64,000 bases of DNA from Phaeovibrio sulfidiphilus. GTDB lineage: Bacteria > Pseudomonadota > Alphaproteobacteria > Rhodospirillales > Rhodospirillaceae. This document shows, piece by piece, positions 8,964 to 18,845 of this stretch (position 1 is its first letter; each line of letters opens with the position of its first letter). The notes beneath the pieces were generated by a model. It was not told the DNA's origin. It saw only the letters and a program-made list of their open reading frames with translations, and searched no databases. Both the position numbers and the translations under genes were made by a program. The stretch is from positions 124,001 to 188,000 of the forward strand of contig NZ_JACZHT010000004.1 in NCBI RefSeq assembly GCF_014861485.1, given 5' to 3'.

Positions 8964-9327
8964 GGCGCTCCGGTTGGCCGGGCCGGGCCCGGGTGCCCTC
9001 CGGTCCGGTCGCGCCCTGTTGGGCGCAACCCGGCGGTGAAAAAACGGTTGCCGGATTTCCCGGCGGCAGGGCGGGTTTTCTGTCGTTTGTCCCTCCGGGG
9101 TGGGGCGTCCGGGTCCGGCTGGCCGGACGCGGGTTTTACGGGTGACTCTGGTTTTATGCCCAGAAACGGTTTAAATATAAGGGTGCCCTCACCTGCCGGT
9201 CCGGGCGTGCCCGAACCGCGCAAGGCGGTTTCCAGAGCCCTGCCCGGGGCGGGATGACCGGAGCCCGGGCCCTCCGGGGCCGGCGACAGGCCGTGCACGC
9301 CGGTGTGATCAGGAAACGGATATTTTT
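8964..9327. other. Intergenic region upstream of the diguanylate cyclase gene
   Basis: No gene is supported. A GCGCCC/GGGCGC hairpin lies near 9010-9028 without a T-tract. An AT-rich island (TTTAAATATAAGG, 9170-9182) contains a possible -10 element (TATAAG, 9176-9181) for the downstream gene, but no matching -35 was seen. Confidence 0.4.
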
Positions 9328-10800
9328 ATGGAAAGCAGATCCGACAAATTCCAACTGGGCCTGAAAACGCGAATTTTCCTGGGCTTCCTGTCCTTCCTGC
9401 TCCTGCTCTTCGGAACCGTGGGGATCGGTGTCTACTACGTCGCCATGGACGAGCTGAGGAACAGCGTGAAGAGCCGCCTGAAGTTCAGCGCCGCCGTGAT
9501 CGGTCAGGCCCTGAGCGCCAGTGACCTGGAGGCCATCCGCTCCCCCGAGGCCGTGACCAACCCGCACTATCAGGCCGTCTTGCGCCAGCTGCGGGTTCTT
9601 CGGGATCTGGATCCTGATATTGCCTATCTCTACATCCTGCGGCTCGAGGCGGGCCGGGTCTTCTTCGTGGTGGACACGGATGAGGGCAAGCGCCAGGCCC
9701 TGCCGGGAACCGAGTACGTGCCCGAGGCCTCGAACCTGTATCGCGGGTTCACGGCCGTGGCGGTGGACGATGCGCCCGCCGCCGACGAGTGGGGTGTCCT
9801 GCTGTCCGGCTATGCGCCCCTCAAGGGCGGCGAGGGCCGCTACCTGGTGGGCATCGACATGCGCGGTGACACGGTCATGGAGCAGTACGCCACCTTGAAG
9901 CTGGCGGCGCTTTTGGGGCTTTTCGTGTCCATCATCGTCGCGGTTCTGTTTGCCCGGTTCCTGGCGTCCCAGGTGATGAGGCCCATCGACAGGACGGTCG
10001 AGAAGTGTGAGGCCATCGCCGCCGGGAACCTGAATGTGCGCCTGACCGACCACACGTACCGGGAACTCGGGCGCCTGTTCCGGTCGTTCAACAAGCTGGC
10101 CGAGGCCCTCGCCCGGACAAAGCGCAGCGAGGAGGCGGCCTTCGAGAAGCTCCGCACCGCCAAGGAGGATATGGAGCGCCAGATGCGCCAGTGGAACGCC
10201 GAGTTGCGGGAGCTGAACGAGCGCCTTGTCAACGAGAGCGCCGAGCGCCGCAGCGCCCAGACCGAGCTGGAAAAGGCCGTGGTGGTGGACGAACTGACCC
10301 GCCTTGTGAACCGTCGCGGCATGATCCAGAGGCTGGGGCACGAGGTTCTCCACTCCCGCCAGAGCCGCCGGCCGTTCACCCTGCTGCTGTTGGACATGGA
10401 TGACTTCAAGCAGGTGAACGACACGCTCGGTCACGACGCGGGGGACATGGTCCTGTCCGAGGTGGCCATCCGGATCAAGGGGCTTCTGCGCGGTCAGGAC
10501 GTGACCGCGCGCTGGGGCGGTGACGAGTTCGTCATCATGCTGGCGGACACCCGCTTCGAGAACGGACTGCTTGTGGCGGAGAAGATCCGCTCCCGGATCA
10601 AGGACAGCCCTTTCTTCGCGGGCGGCCAGGAGGTCCGGGTCAGCGTCAGCATCGGCGTCGCCGAGTACGAGGGCGAGTACGATGTGGACCAGGTGCTCCG
10701 GCGCGTGGACGAGGCCCTGTACCGGGCCAAGCTGGGGGGCCGCAACAAGGTCATGGGCGCTTCCAACCGGGACGAGATCCAGCCCCCCGCGTCCGAGTGA
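9328..10800 (+). CDS. Membrane-bound diguanylate cyclase (sensor-HAMP-GGDEF)
   Basis: It makes the second messenger c-di-GMP from two GTP at the inner membrane. The 490 residues show a first membrane span (about 15-38), a periplasmic sensor region (about 40-188), a second span (about 190-212), a HAMP linker (about 212-265), a coiled coil (265-318) and a GGDEF domain (about 320-480). The active site is GGDEF at 397-401. The product-inhibition site RxxD is intact at R388-D391, five residues before GGDEF, so feedback inhibition is expected. There is no EAL domain. It appears monocistronic and the sensed ligand cannot be told from sequence. Confidence 0.93.
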   Translation: MESRSDKFQLGLKTRIFLGFLSFLLLLFGTVGIGVYYVAMDELRNSVKSRLKFSAAVIGQALSASDLEAIRSPEAVTNPHYQAVLRQLRVLRDLDPDIAYLYILRLEAGRVFFVVDTDEGKRQALPGTEYVPEASNLYRGFTAVAVDDAPAADEWGVLLSGYAPLKGGEGRYLVGIDMRGDTVMEQYATLKLAALLGLFVSIIVAVLFARFLASQVMRPIDRTVEKCEAIAAGNLNVRLTDHTYRELGRLFRSFNKLAEALARTKRSEEAAFEKLRTAKEDMERQMRQWNAELRELNERLVNESAERRSAQTELEKAVVVDELTRLVNRRGMIQRLGHEVLHSRQSRRPFTLLLLDMDDFKQVNDTLGHDAGDMVLSEVAIRIKGLLRGQDVTARWGGDEFVIMLADTRFENGLLVAEKIRSRIKDSPFFAGGQEVRVSVSIGVAEYEGEYDVDQVLRRVDEALYRAKLGGRNKVMGASNRDEIQPPASE

Positions 10801-11529
10801 TCGGGGGCGGGGGCACGGCGGGGGTACGGGGTGCGTAACTGCTTTTAGGATACCCTTGCGCCGGTTGGGGCTGTTTTCCCTTTGCGGCGGGCGTGGCCGC
10901 TCCGGCGTGCCCGTGGCGGGGCCGGGGCTGCCTCCTTTTCCCGTCCACGTTCCGCATTGCCGCTCTGTGTGCCCGCGTTCAGGGTGCCCCGGTGGCGGGG
11001 CCCTGTGTAAACGGGCGGGGGGGGATAGAGCCCTGTCGCGTCTCCCGGCCGGGCCTGCGTTCCTGCCCCGGCTCCGCGCTCCTATGCGGCGGGCCTGGGT
11101 CGCCCTGTTTCCGGTTTCTGGCCGGTCCCGGACCGGGGCTGTGAGTGCACGCTGTCTCCGGCCCCTGTGGGTTTTTCCCCTGTCTACGGTGTTCTATCGT
11201 CCGACGGCGCCTCCGCTGCCTTCAGCTTTCGCGTGCACTCCGTGGGTCTGGAGTAGTCCCCCAAAGCCGCGTTGGCTGCCACACCGGTGTTGGCTCCGGT
11301 TTCTGGCCCGTCCTCGCGTGGGCCCCGGGGTGGGGGCGGTTGCGTCGGGATGCTCCCGAGGCGAACCCGCGTGCGTGCGGTCGGGCACGGCGCACAAAAA
11401 AACGCGCCCGTGGGGCGCGTTTTCGGAGGTCTGTCACCCCGGAGGTGCCAGGGGATCACCCGGGCGGGAACCGGCCCCTTACCGGTGTCGGTTCCTTACC
11501 AGGGCCAGTCCCTTACCAGTGCCAGTCCC
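10801..11529. other. Long GC-rich intergenic region between convergent genes
   Basis: About 730 bases with no gene I can support. Open frames exist on both strands only because GC-rich DNA has few stop codons; their translations are Arg/Pro/Gly-rich without domain-like features. The right end carries an intrinsic terminator (11399-11423) and a 4 x 17-bp tandem repeat (11472-11539). Confidence 0.5.
11394..11423 (-). terminator. Intrinsic terminator downstream of nat
   Basis: The stem AAAACGCGCCC (11399-11409) pairs with GGGCGCGTTTT (11413-11423) around a GTG loop. Read on the minus strand it ends in a run of seven T, placing it as the terminator for the acetyltransferase gene ending at 11530. 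It could also work weakly in the other direction. Confidence 0.75.
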
Positions 11530-11539
11530 CTACCAGTGA
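11472..11539. repeat. Four tandem 17-bp repeats overlapping the nat stop codon
   Basis: Four adjacent 17-base units share the core CCTTACC: 11472-11488, 11489-11505, 11506-11522 and 11523-11539. Units 3 and 4 differ at two positions; unit 1 is most diverged. The stop codon of the acetyltransferase gene (11530-11532) lies inside the last unit. Confidence 0.8.
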
Positions 11540-12375
11540 TTGTCGGGATCGCCCCAGCCTTCGGCGCCGAAGGGGGAACTGCGCGGTCCCTCGGGAACCA
11601 GGCAGAACTCCTGCTTCAGGCAGGCCAGGAACTCGGCCTCGTCCTTGAACAGGGTTTCGGTGATCACGCCGTTCTTGTTGCGCCGCAGGGCTCTCGGGGT
11701 CGCGCTGATGCGTCCATCCCGGAGCGCCAGGGATGCCAGAGGCTTCTTGACGAACATGGACTTGGGCGACGTCTGCTGGAAGCGGCAGGGCTCCTTGAAG
11801 AACAGCAGGGGCCGGGGCTGCGTCCCGAAGACATAGCGGGCCTCGCAGTCATTCGACGACTCGCCACAGACCTTGAACAGGGCCAGCCAGTCGTCCTGCG
11901 GGTTCTGCTCGTGCTTGTAGGGGCCGATGCGGAAACGCTCGCCCTCGGGGATGCGGTCCTCCAGGGCCCCGCGCTCGCACAGCGGGTGACGGAAGGACTG
12001 GCCGTTGCCCACGTCCACGGCGAAGTTCCGGCCTCCGAGAGGAACGCGCAGGAACATGTGGAGGTCATCCAGGTAGTCGTGCATGAGCGACGGCAGCATC
12101 TGGGCCGACATGTAGTCCACCGCGAATCCGATTTCCCGGAGCGCCCAGGCCATCAGGATCGAGTTCTCATAGCAGAACCCGCCCCGGTTCCGCTCGACAA
12201 TCTTCTCGTAGGCCGCATCCAGATCGAGAGTGATCGTGTTGGCGCCGTAGTGGATATCGAGGTTTTCAAACGGGACGGACAGCAGGAAACGCTCTTGAAG
12301 GGTGGACAGGGTTTCCATGTCCGGGCGGGCTTTTCCGGTGTAACCGATGCGTTCGAAAAAACGTTTCAGGTTCAT
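11530..12375 (-). CDS. nat: Arylamine N-acetyltransferase family protein
   Basis: This cytoplasmic enzyme transfers acetyl from acetyl-CoA to arylamine or hydrazine groups through a cysteine intermediate. The 281 residues are the usual family length. The Cys-His-Asp triad is visible: C68 in RGGFCYE, H106 in HMFLRV and D121 in VDVGNG. I chose ATG 12375 because GGAGG (12382-12386) lies 6 bases upstream; the ATG two codons earlier would touch it. An AT-rich stretch upstream (12385-12415) may hold a promoter, though no clear -35 is seen. It lies after pheA on the same strand. Its substrate is unknown. Confidence 0.9.
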   Translation of the reverse strand: MNLKRFFERIGYTGKARPDMETLSTLQERFLLSVPFENLDIHYGANTITLDLDAAYEKIVERNRGGFCYENSILMAWALREIGFAVDYMSAQMLPSLMHDYLDDLHMFLRVPLGGRNFAVDVGNGQSFRHPLCERGALEDRIPEGERFRIGPYKHEQNPQDDWLALFKVCGESSNDCEARYVFGTQPRPLLFFKEPCRFQQTSPKSMFVKKPLASLALRDGRISATPRALRRNKNGVITETLFKDEAEFLACLKQEFCLVPEGPRSSPFGAEGWGDPDNHW

Positions 12376-12581
12376 AGACATCCTCCAAATGGAAATATAA
12401 AAAATATAACATGAATGATGCCGTGGTCCTACCAAAAAGGCGGCGCCGGAGCGGGCGCGAACCCGCGGCTGCCCCCTCCTGACCCCCCCTCGCCCCCGGG
12501 AGCCGCGAGGGCTCCGTTTCCGGGGACACCGGTGGGAAAGGCTGTGTCCGCGCCCGATGGTCCCTGGAGCCGGAGCCGTCC

Positions 12582-13478
12582 TCAGGCGGTCTCCCCGTCC
12601 GGGCTGGCCAGACGTTCCTTGATCCGGGCCTCGAACCGGTAGGGGTGCGCCGGATAGACGCCCAGGATGTGCAGCTCGTGGGTGAAGTGGCGCAGTTCCT
12701 CGAAGGCGTGACACATCTGGGGATCGCTGGGGCGGCCCTCCACGTCCGCGTAGAAGCGGGTGGCCACGAAGCTTCCGTCCACCTGGTAGCTTTCCAGCTT
12801 GGTGATGTTGATGCCGTTGGTGGCAAAGCCTCCCAGCGCCTTGTAGAGCGCCGCCGGAACGTTGCGCACACGGAACACGAAGGACGTGACCGCGGCCAGG
12901 TCGCTGCGGGGCTCCACCGGCTCGCGGGCCATGATGAGGAAGCGGGTGGTGTTGTGGGTCTCGTCCTCGATGTTGCCCTGAAGGCTCTCCAGGCCGTAGA
13001 TGTCGGCGGCCAGGGCGCTGGCGATGGCGGCCTCGTTGGTGCGCTTGTTCTCGGCGAGCTCGCATGCGGCTCCGGCGGTGTCGGCGTGGACGACCGCGTT
13101 CAGGCCCCGGGCCTTGATGAACTTGCGGCACTGGCCAAGCGCGTGGATGTGCGAGCGCACAATGCGCACGTCCTCAAGCCGGGTGCCCGGATTGACCAGC
13201 AGGTGGTGGGAGACCTTCAGGAAGTACTCCTGGACGATGTGCAGGCCGGTGCCCGGCATCAGGTGGTGCACGTCGGCGACCCGCCCGGCCACCGAGTTCT
13301 CGATGGGCATCATGGCATAGCGGGCCCGCCCCTCGCGGACGGCGGCAAAGACGTCCTCAAACGCCGGGCAGGGCAGCACCGCCATGTTGGGAAACAGCTG
13401 CGTGCAGGCCATGTGCGAGTACGCGCCCGGAAGCCCCTGGAAGGCCACGGTCTGGAGAGGATCGTTTTTCGTCGTCAT
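12582..13478 (-). CDS. pheA: Prephenate dehydratase
   Basis: It converts prephenate to phenylpyruvate in phenylalanine synthesis. The 298 residues contain the catalytic domain (about 8-190: FQGLPGAYSHMA, PIENSVAGRV, HALGQC, NTTRFLI) and a C-terminal ACT domain (about 200-285) that normally binds phenylalanine for feedback control. The ACT signature usually written GINxTKIESRP reads GINITKLESYQ here, so regulation might differ. There is no chorismate mutase domain. It shares a strand with aroG, which catalyses the first step of the aromatic pathway, and is separated from kdsB by 60 bases. Confidence 0.94.
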   Translation of the reverse strand: MTTKNDPLQTVAFQGLPGAYSHMACTQLFPNMAVLPCPAFEDVFAAVREGRARYAMMPIENSVAGRVADVHHLMPGTGLHIVQEYFLKVSHHLLVNPGTRLEDVRIVRSHIHALGQCRKFIKARGLNAVVHADTAGAACELAENKRTNEAAIASALAADIYGLESLQGNIEDETHNTTRFLIMAREPVEPRSDLAAVTSFVFRVRNVPAALYKALGGFATNGINITKLESYQVDGSFVATRFYADVEGRPSDPQMCHAFEELRHFTHELHILGVYPAHPYRFEARIKERLASPDGETA

Positions 13479-13538
13479 GGGTCACCCGAGAGCAGGGAGG
13501 GGACAGGGGGGCGCGGAGCCCGCACCCCCTTTCGGAGT

Positions 13539-14285
13539 TCAGGATTCCATCATCTGGCGCGCGCGGGCAAGGTCGTCGGCCGTGTCCACGCCCAGGGGCG
13601 CGGTGTTCACGAGGACGGCCTGGATGCGCAGCCCGTGTTCCATGGCCCGGAGCTGCTCCAGGTTTTCCCGGCGCTCGAGCACGCTGGTGGGCCAGCGCAC
13701 GAAGGACTCCAGGGCCTCGCGCTTCCAGACATAGACCCCGATGTGGTGGTAGTGCGGACCCTCGCCCGAGGGCACCGGGGTGCGCGAGAAGTAGAGCGCC
13801 GGCGCGCTGGTCTCGCCCGGTCGGAAGCCGACGGCAGCCTTCACCACGTTGGGGTTGGTTTCTTCCGAGGGATCGGTGATGGCGCAGACCGGGGTCGAGA
13901 TGTCCATGTGGGGCGCGTCAAGAAGGCCCTGGTAGGTCCGGCTCAGGATGGCCGGATCCAGCGTGGGCACGTCGCCCTGCACGTTCATGACCACGTCAAA
14001 GCGGCTGTGGCCGGGGTCGATCTTTCCCAGAGCCTGCCAGACGCGGTCCGATCCCGAGGGAAGGTCCGGGTCCGTGAGAACCGCGTTGCCTCCGGCCTTC
14101 TCGATGGCGGTCACGATCTCCTGATCTCCGGCGGCGACGAACACGGGGCCCACGTTGGCCTCCATGGCGCGGCGCCAGACCTGCACGATCATGGGCTCCC
14201 CTGCAATCAGGGCCAGGGGCTTGTTGGGAAGACGGGTGGCCTTGAGCCGGGCCGGGATAATCACAACGGGAGAGGGCGAACTCAT
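13539..14285 (-). CDS. kdsB: 3-deoxy-manno-octulosonate cytidylyltransferase
   Basis: KdsB activates Kdo with CTP to CMP-Kdo for the lipopolysaccharide inner core. The 248-residue product matches family length and shows IIPARLKATRLPNKPLALIAGEPMI at the N-terminus, DGDVP-type VQGDVPTLDP in the middle, and HHIGVYVWKREALE near residue 180. It begins 14 bases after the upstream phosphoribosyltransferase-like gene and probably shares its transcript. Confidence 0.95.
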   Translation of the reverse strand: MSSPSPVVIIPARLKATRLPNKPLALIAGEPMIVQVWRRAMEANVGPVFVAAGDQEIVTAIEKAGGNAVLTDPDLPSGSDRVWQALGKIDPGHSRFDVVMNVQGDVPTLDPAILSRTYQGLLDAPHMDISTPVCAITDPSEETNPNVVKAAVGFRPGETSAPALYFSRTPVPSGEGPHYHHIGVYVWKREALESFVRWPTSVLERRENLEQLRAMEHGLRIQAVLVNTAPLGVDTADDLARARQMMES

Positions 14286-14299
14286 GACTTGCAGATCCT

Positions 14300-15472
14300 T
14301 TAGCGCCCGGAGCGGGGGGTGAGAAGAAATTCGCGACCGATTTTCACCCGGCTTTCTCCGTTGTACCGGATGACATCGGCGGTGGCGTAGGTTTCGTTCC
14401 AGTTTTCCGGCAGATAGGAGCCGGTGCCGATCACGTCAATGGGGGCCCGGGCGTAGCCCATGGCCCGGCACTTGGCGGCGGAGAAGCCCGACGAGGCCAC
14501 GATCTTCACGTTGGGGAAGCCGGCCTCGTTCAGGCTTTCGCGCACGTGCCACAGGGCGGCGGCCGAGACGCCGGTGCCGATCAGATAGCGCAGCTCGGTT
14601 TCCGTGCGGTAGGCGCGGATGGCGCCCGGTGCATTCCGGTCCAGCACCTCGTAGGACCGCTGGGGGCCCAGGCCCTCCACATAGCGTCCGCCGTGGGTGT
14701 CCAGGCGCAGGCTCAGGCGTCCCTGGGCCGCAAGCTCGGGGAAATGGGCGCAGACCGCAAGGCCGTCGGTGATTTCCTGGCCGAAGTAGTCCACCAGCAC
14801 CACCAGGTTCACGTCCGGGTGGGTCTCGTGGAACATCTGGGCGGCCCGCAGGGTCGAGCCCGCATAGCCGATCAGGGCGTGGGGCATGGTCCCGAAGCCC
14901 TCGGCCTGGTCGAAGAACCGGGCGGTGGCGTCGGTGGCGTTCCCGACAAAGCCCTTTGCGCCCCGGGTGGTCTGGGCGGCCCGGCTGCCGACCGAGGCGG
15001 CGTAGGCCATCAGCTCGGCCATCTCGGTGCCCGCGCAGTGGCGGGCGTCCATGGCCAGGAAGGCGACCTCGGGAAGCTCGACGCACATGCTGAAGGCGTT
15101 GTAGGCGGCCACGCACGCGGCCCCCAGCTTGCCCAGCAGCAGGGTTTCCAGCTCGGCGAGGGCGGCGAAGGATCCGGTGATGTACAGAAGCGGCTCACCC
15201 GCTCCGACCCAGTCCCCCTCCTTGTAGAGGCACTCGATCGCCACGTCCGCGTTCTTTTCCCGGGCGAGGGTCTCGAGCCACAGCAGGGCAAGCCGGGGCG
15301 CGAAGACCACCGGGCGGCGCATGAACACCGCGTAGGTGACCTCCGCGTCCCCGTAGCGTTCGATGACGGCCCGGGTCCGGCTGAAATACTTGTCCGTCCA
15401 GCGCGGCACCTGGTCGAGGGTCGGCCAGACTTCGGCCAGGTGCGTTTCGTCCGGGGACCGTCCCTGCGTCAT
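14300..15472 (-). CDS. Nicotinate phosphoribosyltransferase-like protein
   Basis: A 390-residue protein of the nicotinate/quinolinate phosphoribosyltransferase superfamily, expected to join a pyridine carboxylate to PRPP in NAD synthesis or salvage. Features seen are [16 protein letters not shown] near the start, [16 protein letters not shown] (the N-terminal beta domain typical of the family), ALLETLLLG-like [20 protein letters not shown] and [13 protein letters not shown] near the C-terminus. The family match is good, but the substrate is not certain. The ATG at 15472 overlaps the aroG stop (ATGA), which fixes the start and implies coupled translation. Confidence 0.82.
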   Translation of the reverse strand: MTQGRSPDETHLAEVWPTLDQVPRWTDKYFSRTRAVIERYGDAEVTYAVFMRRPVVFAPRLALLWLETLAREKNADVAIECLYKEGDWVGAGEPLLYITGSFAALAELETLLLGKLGAACVAAYNAFSMCVELPEVAFLAMDARHCAGTEMAELMAYAASVGSRAAQTTRGAKGFVGNATDATARFFDQAEGFGTMPHALIGYAGSTLRAAQMFHETHPDVNLVVLVDYFGQEITDGLAVCAHFPELAAQGRLSLRLDTHGGRYVEGLGPQRSYEVLDRNAPGAIRAYRTETELRYLIGTGVSAAALWHVRESLNEAGFPNVKIVASSGFSAAKCRAMGYARAPIDVIGTGSYLPENWNETYATADVIRYNGESRVKIGREFLLTPRSGR

Positions 15473-16881
15473 CGGGGGCAGGATCCGGTGAGAGCCCGGG
15501 TGGCCTCGGCGATGGAGCGTTCCCGGGACCGGGTGCGCTCGTCCTTCAGGGCCTCGGCGATCAGGAAGGCCAGCTCCAGGGACTGGCTCGCGTTCATGCG
15601 CGGGTCGCAGTGGGTGTGGTAGCGGTCCGCCAGACGCGCCTCGGTGATCTCCTGGACGCCGCCGGTGCACTCGGTCACGTCGGCGCCGGTCATCTCGAAG
15701 TGGACGCCGCCCGGGTGGGTTCCCTCCTCGCGGTGGATGCGGAAGAACTCGCGCACCTCCTGGAGGATGGCCCCGAAGTTCCGGGTCTTGTAGCCGTTGG
15801 AGGCCTTGATGGTGTTCCCGTGCATGGGGTCGGAGCTCCAGACCACCGAGCGTCCCTCCCGCTCGACCGCGCGGATCAGTCCGGGCAGGGCGTCGGCAAT
15901 TTTCGTCGCGCCCATGCGGATGATCAGGGTCAGGCGGCCCGGGTCGTTTTCCGGGTTCAGGGCGTCACACAGGCGGATCACCTCGTCGGGCGAGGCGTCG
16001 GGGCCGATCTTCACGCCCACCGGGTTGCGGATGCCCCGGAGGTACTCGATGTGGGCGCCGTCCAGGTTCCGGGTCCGGTCGCCGATCCACAGGAAGTGGG
16101 CCGAGCAGGCGTACCAGTCGCCGGTCAGGGAGTCGACGCGCGACAGCACCTCCTCGTAGTTCAGGAGCAGGGCCTCGTGGGACGTGTAGAACGACGTCTC
16201 GTGGATCTGGGGCACGGACTCCGGCGTCAGGCCGCAGGCGCGCATGAAGTCCAGCGCCTCGGCGATGCGGCCGGCGAATTCGGCGTAGCGCTCGGCGGCG
16301 GGGTTGCCCTTGACGAAGTCCAGGGTCCAGCGGCCGACCTGGTTCAGGTCCGCAAGGCCGCCCTTCGAGAAGGCGCGCAGCAGGTTCAGGGTCGCCGACG
16401 ACTGGTTGTAGACCTTCAGCAGGCGCTCCGGGTCCGGCCTGCGGGCGTCCGGCTCGAACTCCATAGCGTTGACCATGTCGCCGCGGTAGCTGGGCAGGGC
16501 GAGGCCGTCCCGGCTCTCGGTCGGCTCCGAGCGGGGCTTGGCGAACTGGCCCGCCATGCGCCCGACCTTGATGACCGGCAGGGCCGCGCCAAAGGTCAGG
16601 ATCACCGCCATCTGGAGCAGGACGCGGAACGTGTCCCGGATGGTGTTGGCCGAGAACTCGGCAAAGCTCTCCGCGCAGTCGCCGCCCTGGAGGAGGAACG
16701 CCTTTCCAGCCGCCACCCGGGCGAGTTCGGCATGGAGGGAGCGCGCCTCGCCCGCAAACACAAGCGGAGGATACTTGGACAGCATCTGCTCAACGCTTTT
16801 GATGTGTTCCGGATCGGGGTATTCGGGCATTTGCCGGGCGGGCTTCGAGCGCCAGCTCTCCGGCGTCCACTGCGTGGCCAT
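15469..16881 (-). CDS. aroG: 3-deoxy-7-phosphoheptulonate synthase, class II
   Basis: It condenses phosphoenolpyruvate and erythrose 4-phosphate, the entry step of the shikimate pathway. The 470 residues are of the plant-like class II type, shown by [50 protein letters not shown] and [11 protein letters not shown]. No N-terminal ACT or chorismate mutase domain is present. It heads a minus-strand run with the phosphoribosyltransferase-like gene, kdsB and pheA. The 161-base gap before it separates it from chvG. Confidence 0.95.
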   Translation of the reverse strand: MATQWTPESWRSKPARQMPEYPDPEHIKSVEQMLSKYPPLVFAGEARSLHAELARVAAGKAFLLQGGDCAESFAEFSANTIRDTFRVLLQMAVILTFGAALPVIKVGRMAGQFAKPRSEPTESRDGLALPSYRGDMVNAMEFEPDARRPDPERLLKVYNQSSATLNLLRAFSKGGLADLNQVGRWTLDFVKGNPAAERYAEFAGRIAEALDFMRACGLTPESVPQIHETSFYTSHEALLLNYEEVLSRVDSLTGDWYACSAHFLWIGDRTRNLDGAHIEYLRGIRNPVGVKIGPDASPDEVIRLCDALNPENDPGRLTLIIRMGATKIADALPGLIRAVEREGRSVVWSSDPMHGNTIKASNGYKTRNFGAILQEVREFFRIHREEGTHPGGVHFEMTGADVTECTGGVQEITEARLADRYHTHCDPRMNASQSLELAFLIAEALKDERTRSRERSIAEATRALTGSCPR

Positions 16882-17042
16882 GTTCGGGAGTCCTTTATTT
16901 TTTCCTGTCGCGGTTGAAATCTGGTTCCGAAGTGATAGCCCAATGAGGGCTCCGGTGACCAGAGAAAAAGCGGGTTCCGGGCCGGGCTTCCGGGGGGCGG
17001 AAGGCGGCCCGTGGGCAGGAGTACGGTGGGGTGGGGAGTCGC

Positions 17043-18842
17043 TCAGCCCTCCGGTTCGGGAGGGTTGGCCGCGGGCAGGTCCACGGTAAATCGGGCGCCC
17101 AGGGTCTCGCCCGCCGGATCCTTGCGGTTTGCCGCGCAGATCCGCCCGTCGTAGGTCTCGACGATCTGGCGGGAGATCGCAAGGCCAAGGCCCGAGTGGT
17201 TGCCAAACGCCTCGGCGGCGGGGCGTTCGGAGTAGAAGCGGGTGAAGATCCGCTCGAATGCACCCGGCGGAATGCCCGGGCCCTGGTCGTCCACGGTCAC
17301 AATGACCCGGTCCACGATCTGCGCGGCCTCGATCCGGATGGTGCTGCCCCGGGGCGAGAACGAGAGGGCGTTGGCAATCAGGTTCCGGAAGACCTGGGCC
17401 AGGCGGCCCTCGGTGGCGTGGACCTCGAGGATGTTGTCCGGCTCGGCGAGCTCCAGCCGGAGTTTCACACCGTGCCGCTCGGCCTCGCTTTCATAAAGCT
17501 GGACCAGGGCCTTTAGCAGGGGGCGCAGGGCCAGGGTTTCGCCGCCGCCCCGGGACAGCTCGGCGTCCAGCCGCGAGGCGTCGCTGATGTCGGTGATCAG
17601 GCGGTCCAGGCGCTGGACGTCGTGCAGCACCACGTCCATCAGGCGCTTCTGCTTCTCGGGATCCTTCATGCGCGCGGCCGTCTCCACCGCGCTTTTCAGC
17701 GAGGTGAGGGGGTTCTTCAGCTCGTGGGACACGTCGGCGGCAAAGCCCTCGATGGCGTCCATCCGGGCCCAGAGCGCCTCTGTCATGCCCCGCAGGGCGC
17801 CGGACAGGTCGCCCAGCTCGTTGTTCTGGCTGGAGTAGTCGGGGATCTCGTGGGAGCGGCCGCTCCGGGAGTTGCGGACCCGGTCCGCCGCCCAGGCCAG
17901 GCGCACCAGCGGCCGGGCAATGGTTCCCGCAAGGTACAGGGACAGGGCGATGGTGATCATCAGGGTGACGGTGAAGATCTCCAGGACCATGACCCGCATC
18001 TCAAACAGGTTGCGGACGATGTCCTCGCCGTTGCTGGAGATGAGCACCGTTCCCAGCAGCGGCGGCTGGGCGCCGGGCGCTGCCACAGGGGACGCGGGCG
18101 GGGATCCGGCCGCGGAGCGGGGAGGGGCGTCCGGCAGCACGGAGAGCGCGGGAATGGGCACGGCCACCGACAGGATCAGGGCCTGCTCGGCGGTGATCCG
18201 CAGGGCGTTGGCGGGCCCTGCGCCGGACAGGGCCTTCACGGCCTCCGGGTAGTCGGCGGCGGAGGGGTGCGGAATGTCCGGCTCCAGGGGCAGGCCCCGG
18301 GCGTCGGGCTTCAGGGGGATCATGGACTGGTACAGGCGCTTGGCCATGATCAGGCCCAGGCTCTCCCCCTCACTGCCCTGGTCCGCGTCCTCGGCCCCGA
18401 CCGAGACACCGGGGTGGCTGTCGGCCACCAGGGTTCCGTCGGCGGCGAAGATCCGGGCCCGGATCCGGGCCAACTCCGCCATGGAGAGGAGCGTGGCGCG
18501 GGCCTCCGCCGGGTTGGGGAACGGGTGGGGGGCCGCTGTGTCATCCGGGGCGTGGGCGGCGGTCCCGGTGCCCGGGGGGCAGACCGTCCGCGAGATGGCC
18601 GCGGCAATCAGGGAGGCCTCGGTCTCCAGGGTGGAGAAGGCGGTCTCGTAGAGGGTCCGCTTGTAGAGATTGAGATAGAGAAGCCCCGCCGCCAGGAACA
18701 GGGGCGCGATCAGGTTGATCAGCAGGATGCGGCGCGTCAGGGACGAGCGGAACAGGCCACGACCGCGCCCGCGCGACCAGGTCGCCTTCTTTGCGGCGTT
18801 GGGACCGCCGCCGGAGGAGGGCTCGGGGCGGACCGGCTCCAT
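17043..18842 (-). CDS. chvG: Sensor histidine kinase ChvG
   Basis: This is an inner-membrane histidine kinase that phosphorylates ChvI in response to envelope or acid stress in alphaproteobacteria. The 599 residues have a first membrane span (about 36-58), a periplasmic domain with a Pro/Ala-rich insert (about 60-283), a second span (about 284-307), HAMP, and a HisKA domain with H373 in [12 protein letters not shown]. The HATPase domain follows with N-box [18 protein letters not shown] and [12 protein letters not shown]. It begins 3 bases after the chvI stop, so the pair is one operon. No hprK follows, unlike many relatives; aroG is next instead. Confidence 0.92.
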   Translation of the reverse strand: MEPVRPEPSSGGGPNAAKKATWSRGRGRGLFRSSLTRRILLINLIAPLFLAAGLLYLNLYKRTLYETAFSTLETEASLIAAAISRTVCPPGTGTAAHAPDDTAAPHPFPNPAEARATLLSMAELARIRARIFAADGTLVADSHPGVSVGAEDADQGSEGESLGLIMAKRLYQSMIPLKPDARGLPLEPDIPHPSAADYPEAVKALSGAGPANALRITAEQALILSVAVPIPALSVLPDAPPRSAAGSPPASPVAAPGAQPPLLGTVLISSNGEDIVRNLFEMRVMVLEIFTVTLMITIALSLYLAGTIARPLVRLAWAADRVRNSRSGRSHEIPDYSSQNNELGDLSGALRGMTEALWARMDAIEGFAADVSHELKNPLTSLKSAVETAARMKDPEKQKRLMDVVLHDVQRLDRLITDISDASRLDAELSRGGGETLALRPLLKALVQLYESEAERHGVKLRLELAEPDNILEVHATEGRLAQVFRNLIANALSFSPRGSTIRIEAAQIVDRVIVTVDDQGPGIPPGAFERIFTRFYSERPAAEAFGNHSGLGLAISRQIVETYDGRICAANRKDPAGETLGARFTVDLPAANPPEPEG

Positions 18843-18845
18843 GGG

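Noticed and set aside
10520-11539. Long plus-strand open frame overlapping the diguanylate cyclase end and the following gap
   Set aside because: It is out of frame with the real gene for its first 280 bases and its translation is typical of GC-rich noise.
11472-11539. CRISPR-like array
   Set aside because: The 17-bp units are directly adjacent with no spacers, and no cas genes are present.
12376-13131. N-terminal extension of the nat frame into pheA
   Set aside because: The NAT family start is at 12375 with a well-placed GGAGG; the extension is antisense-frame noise within pheA and the gap.
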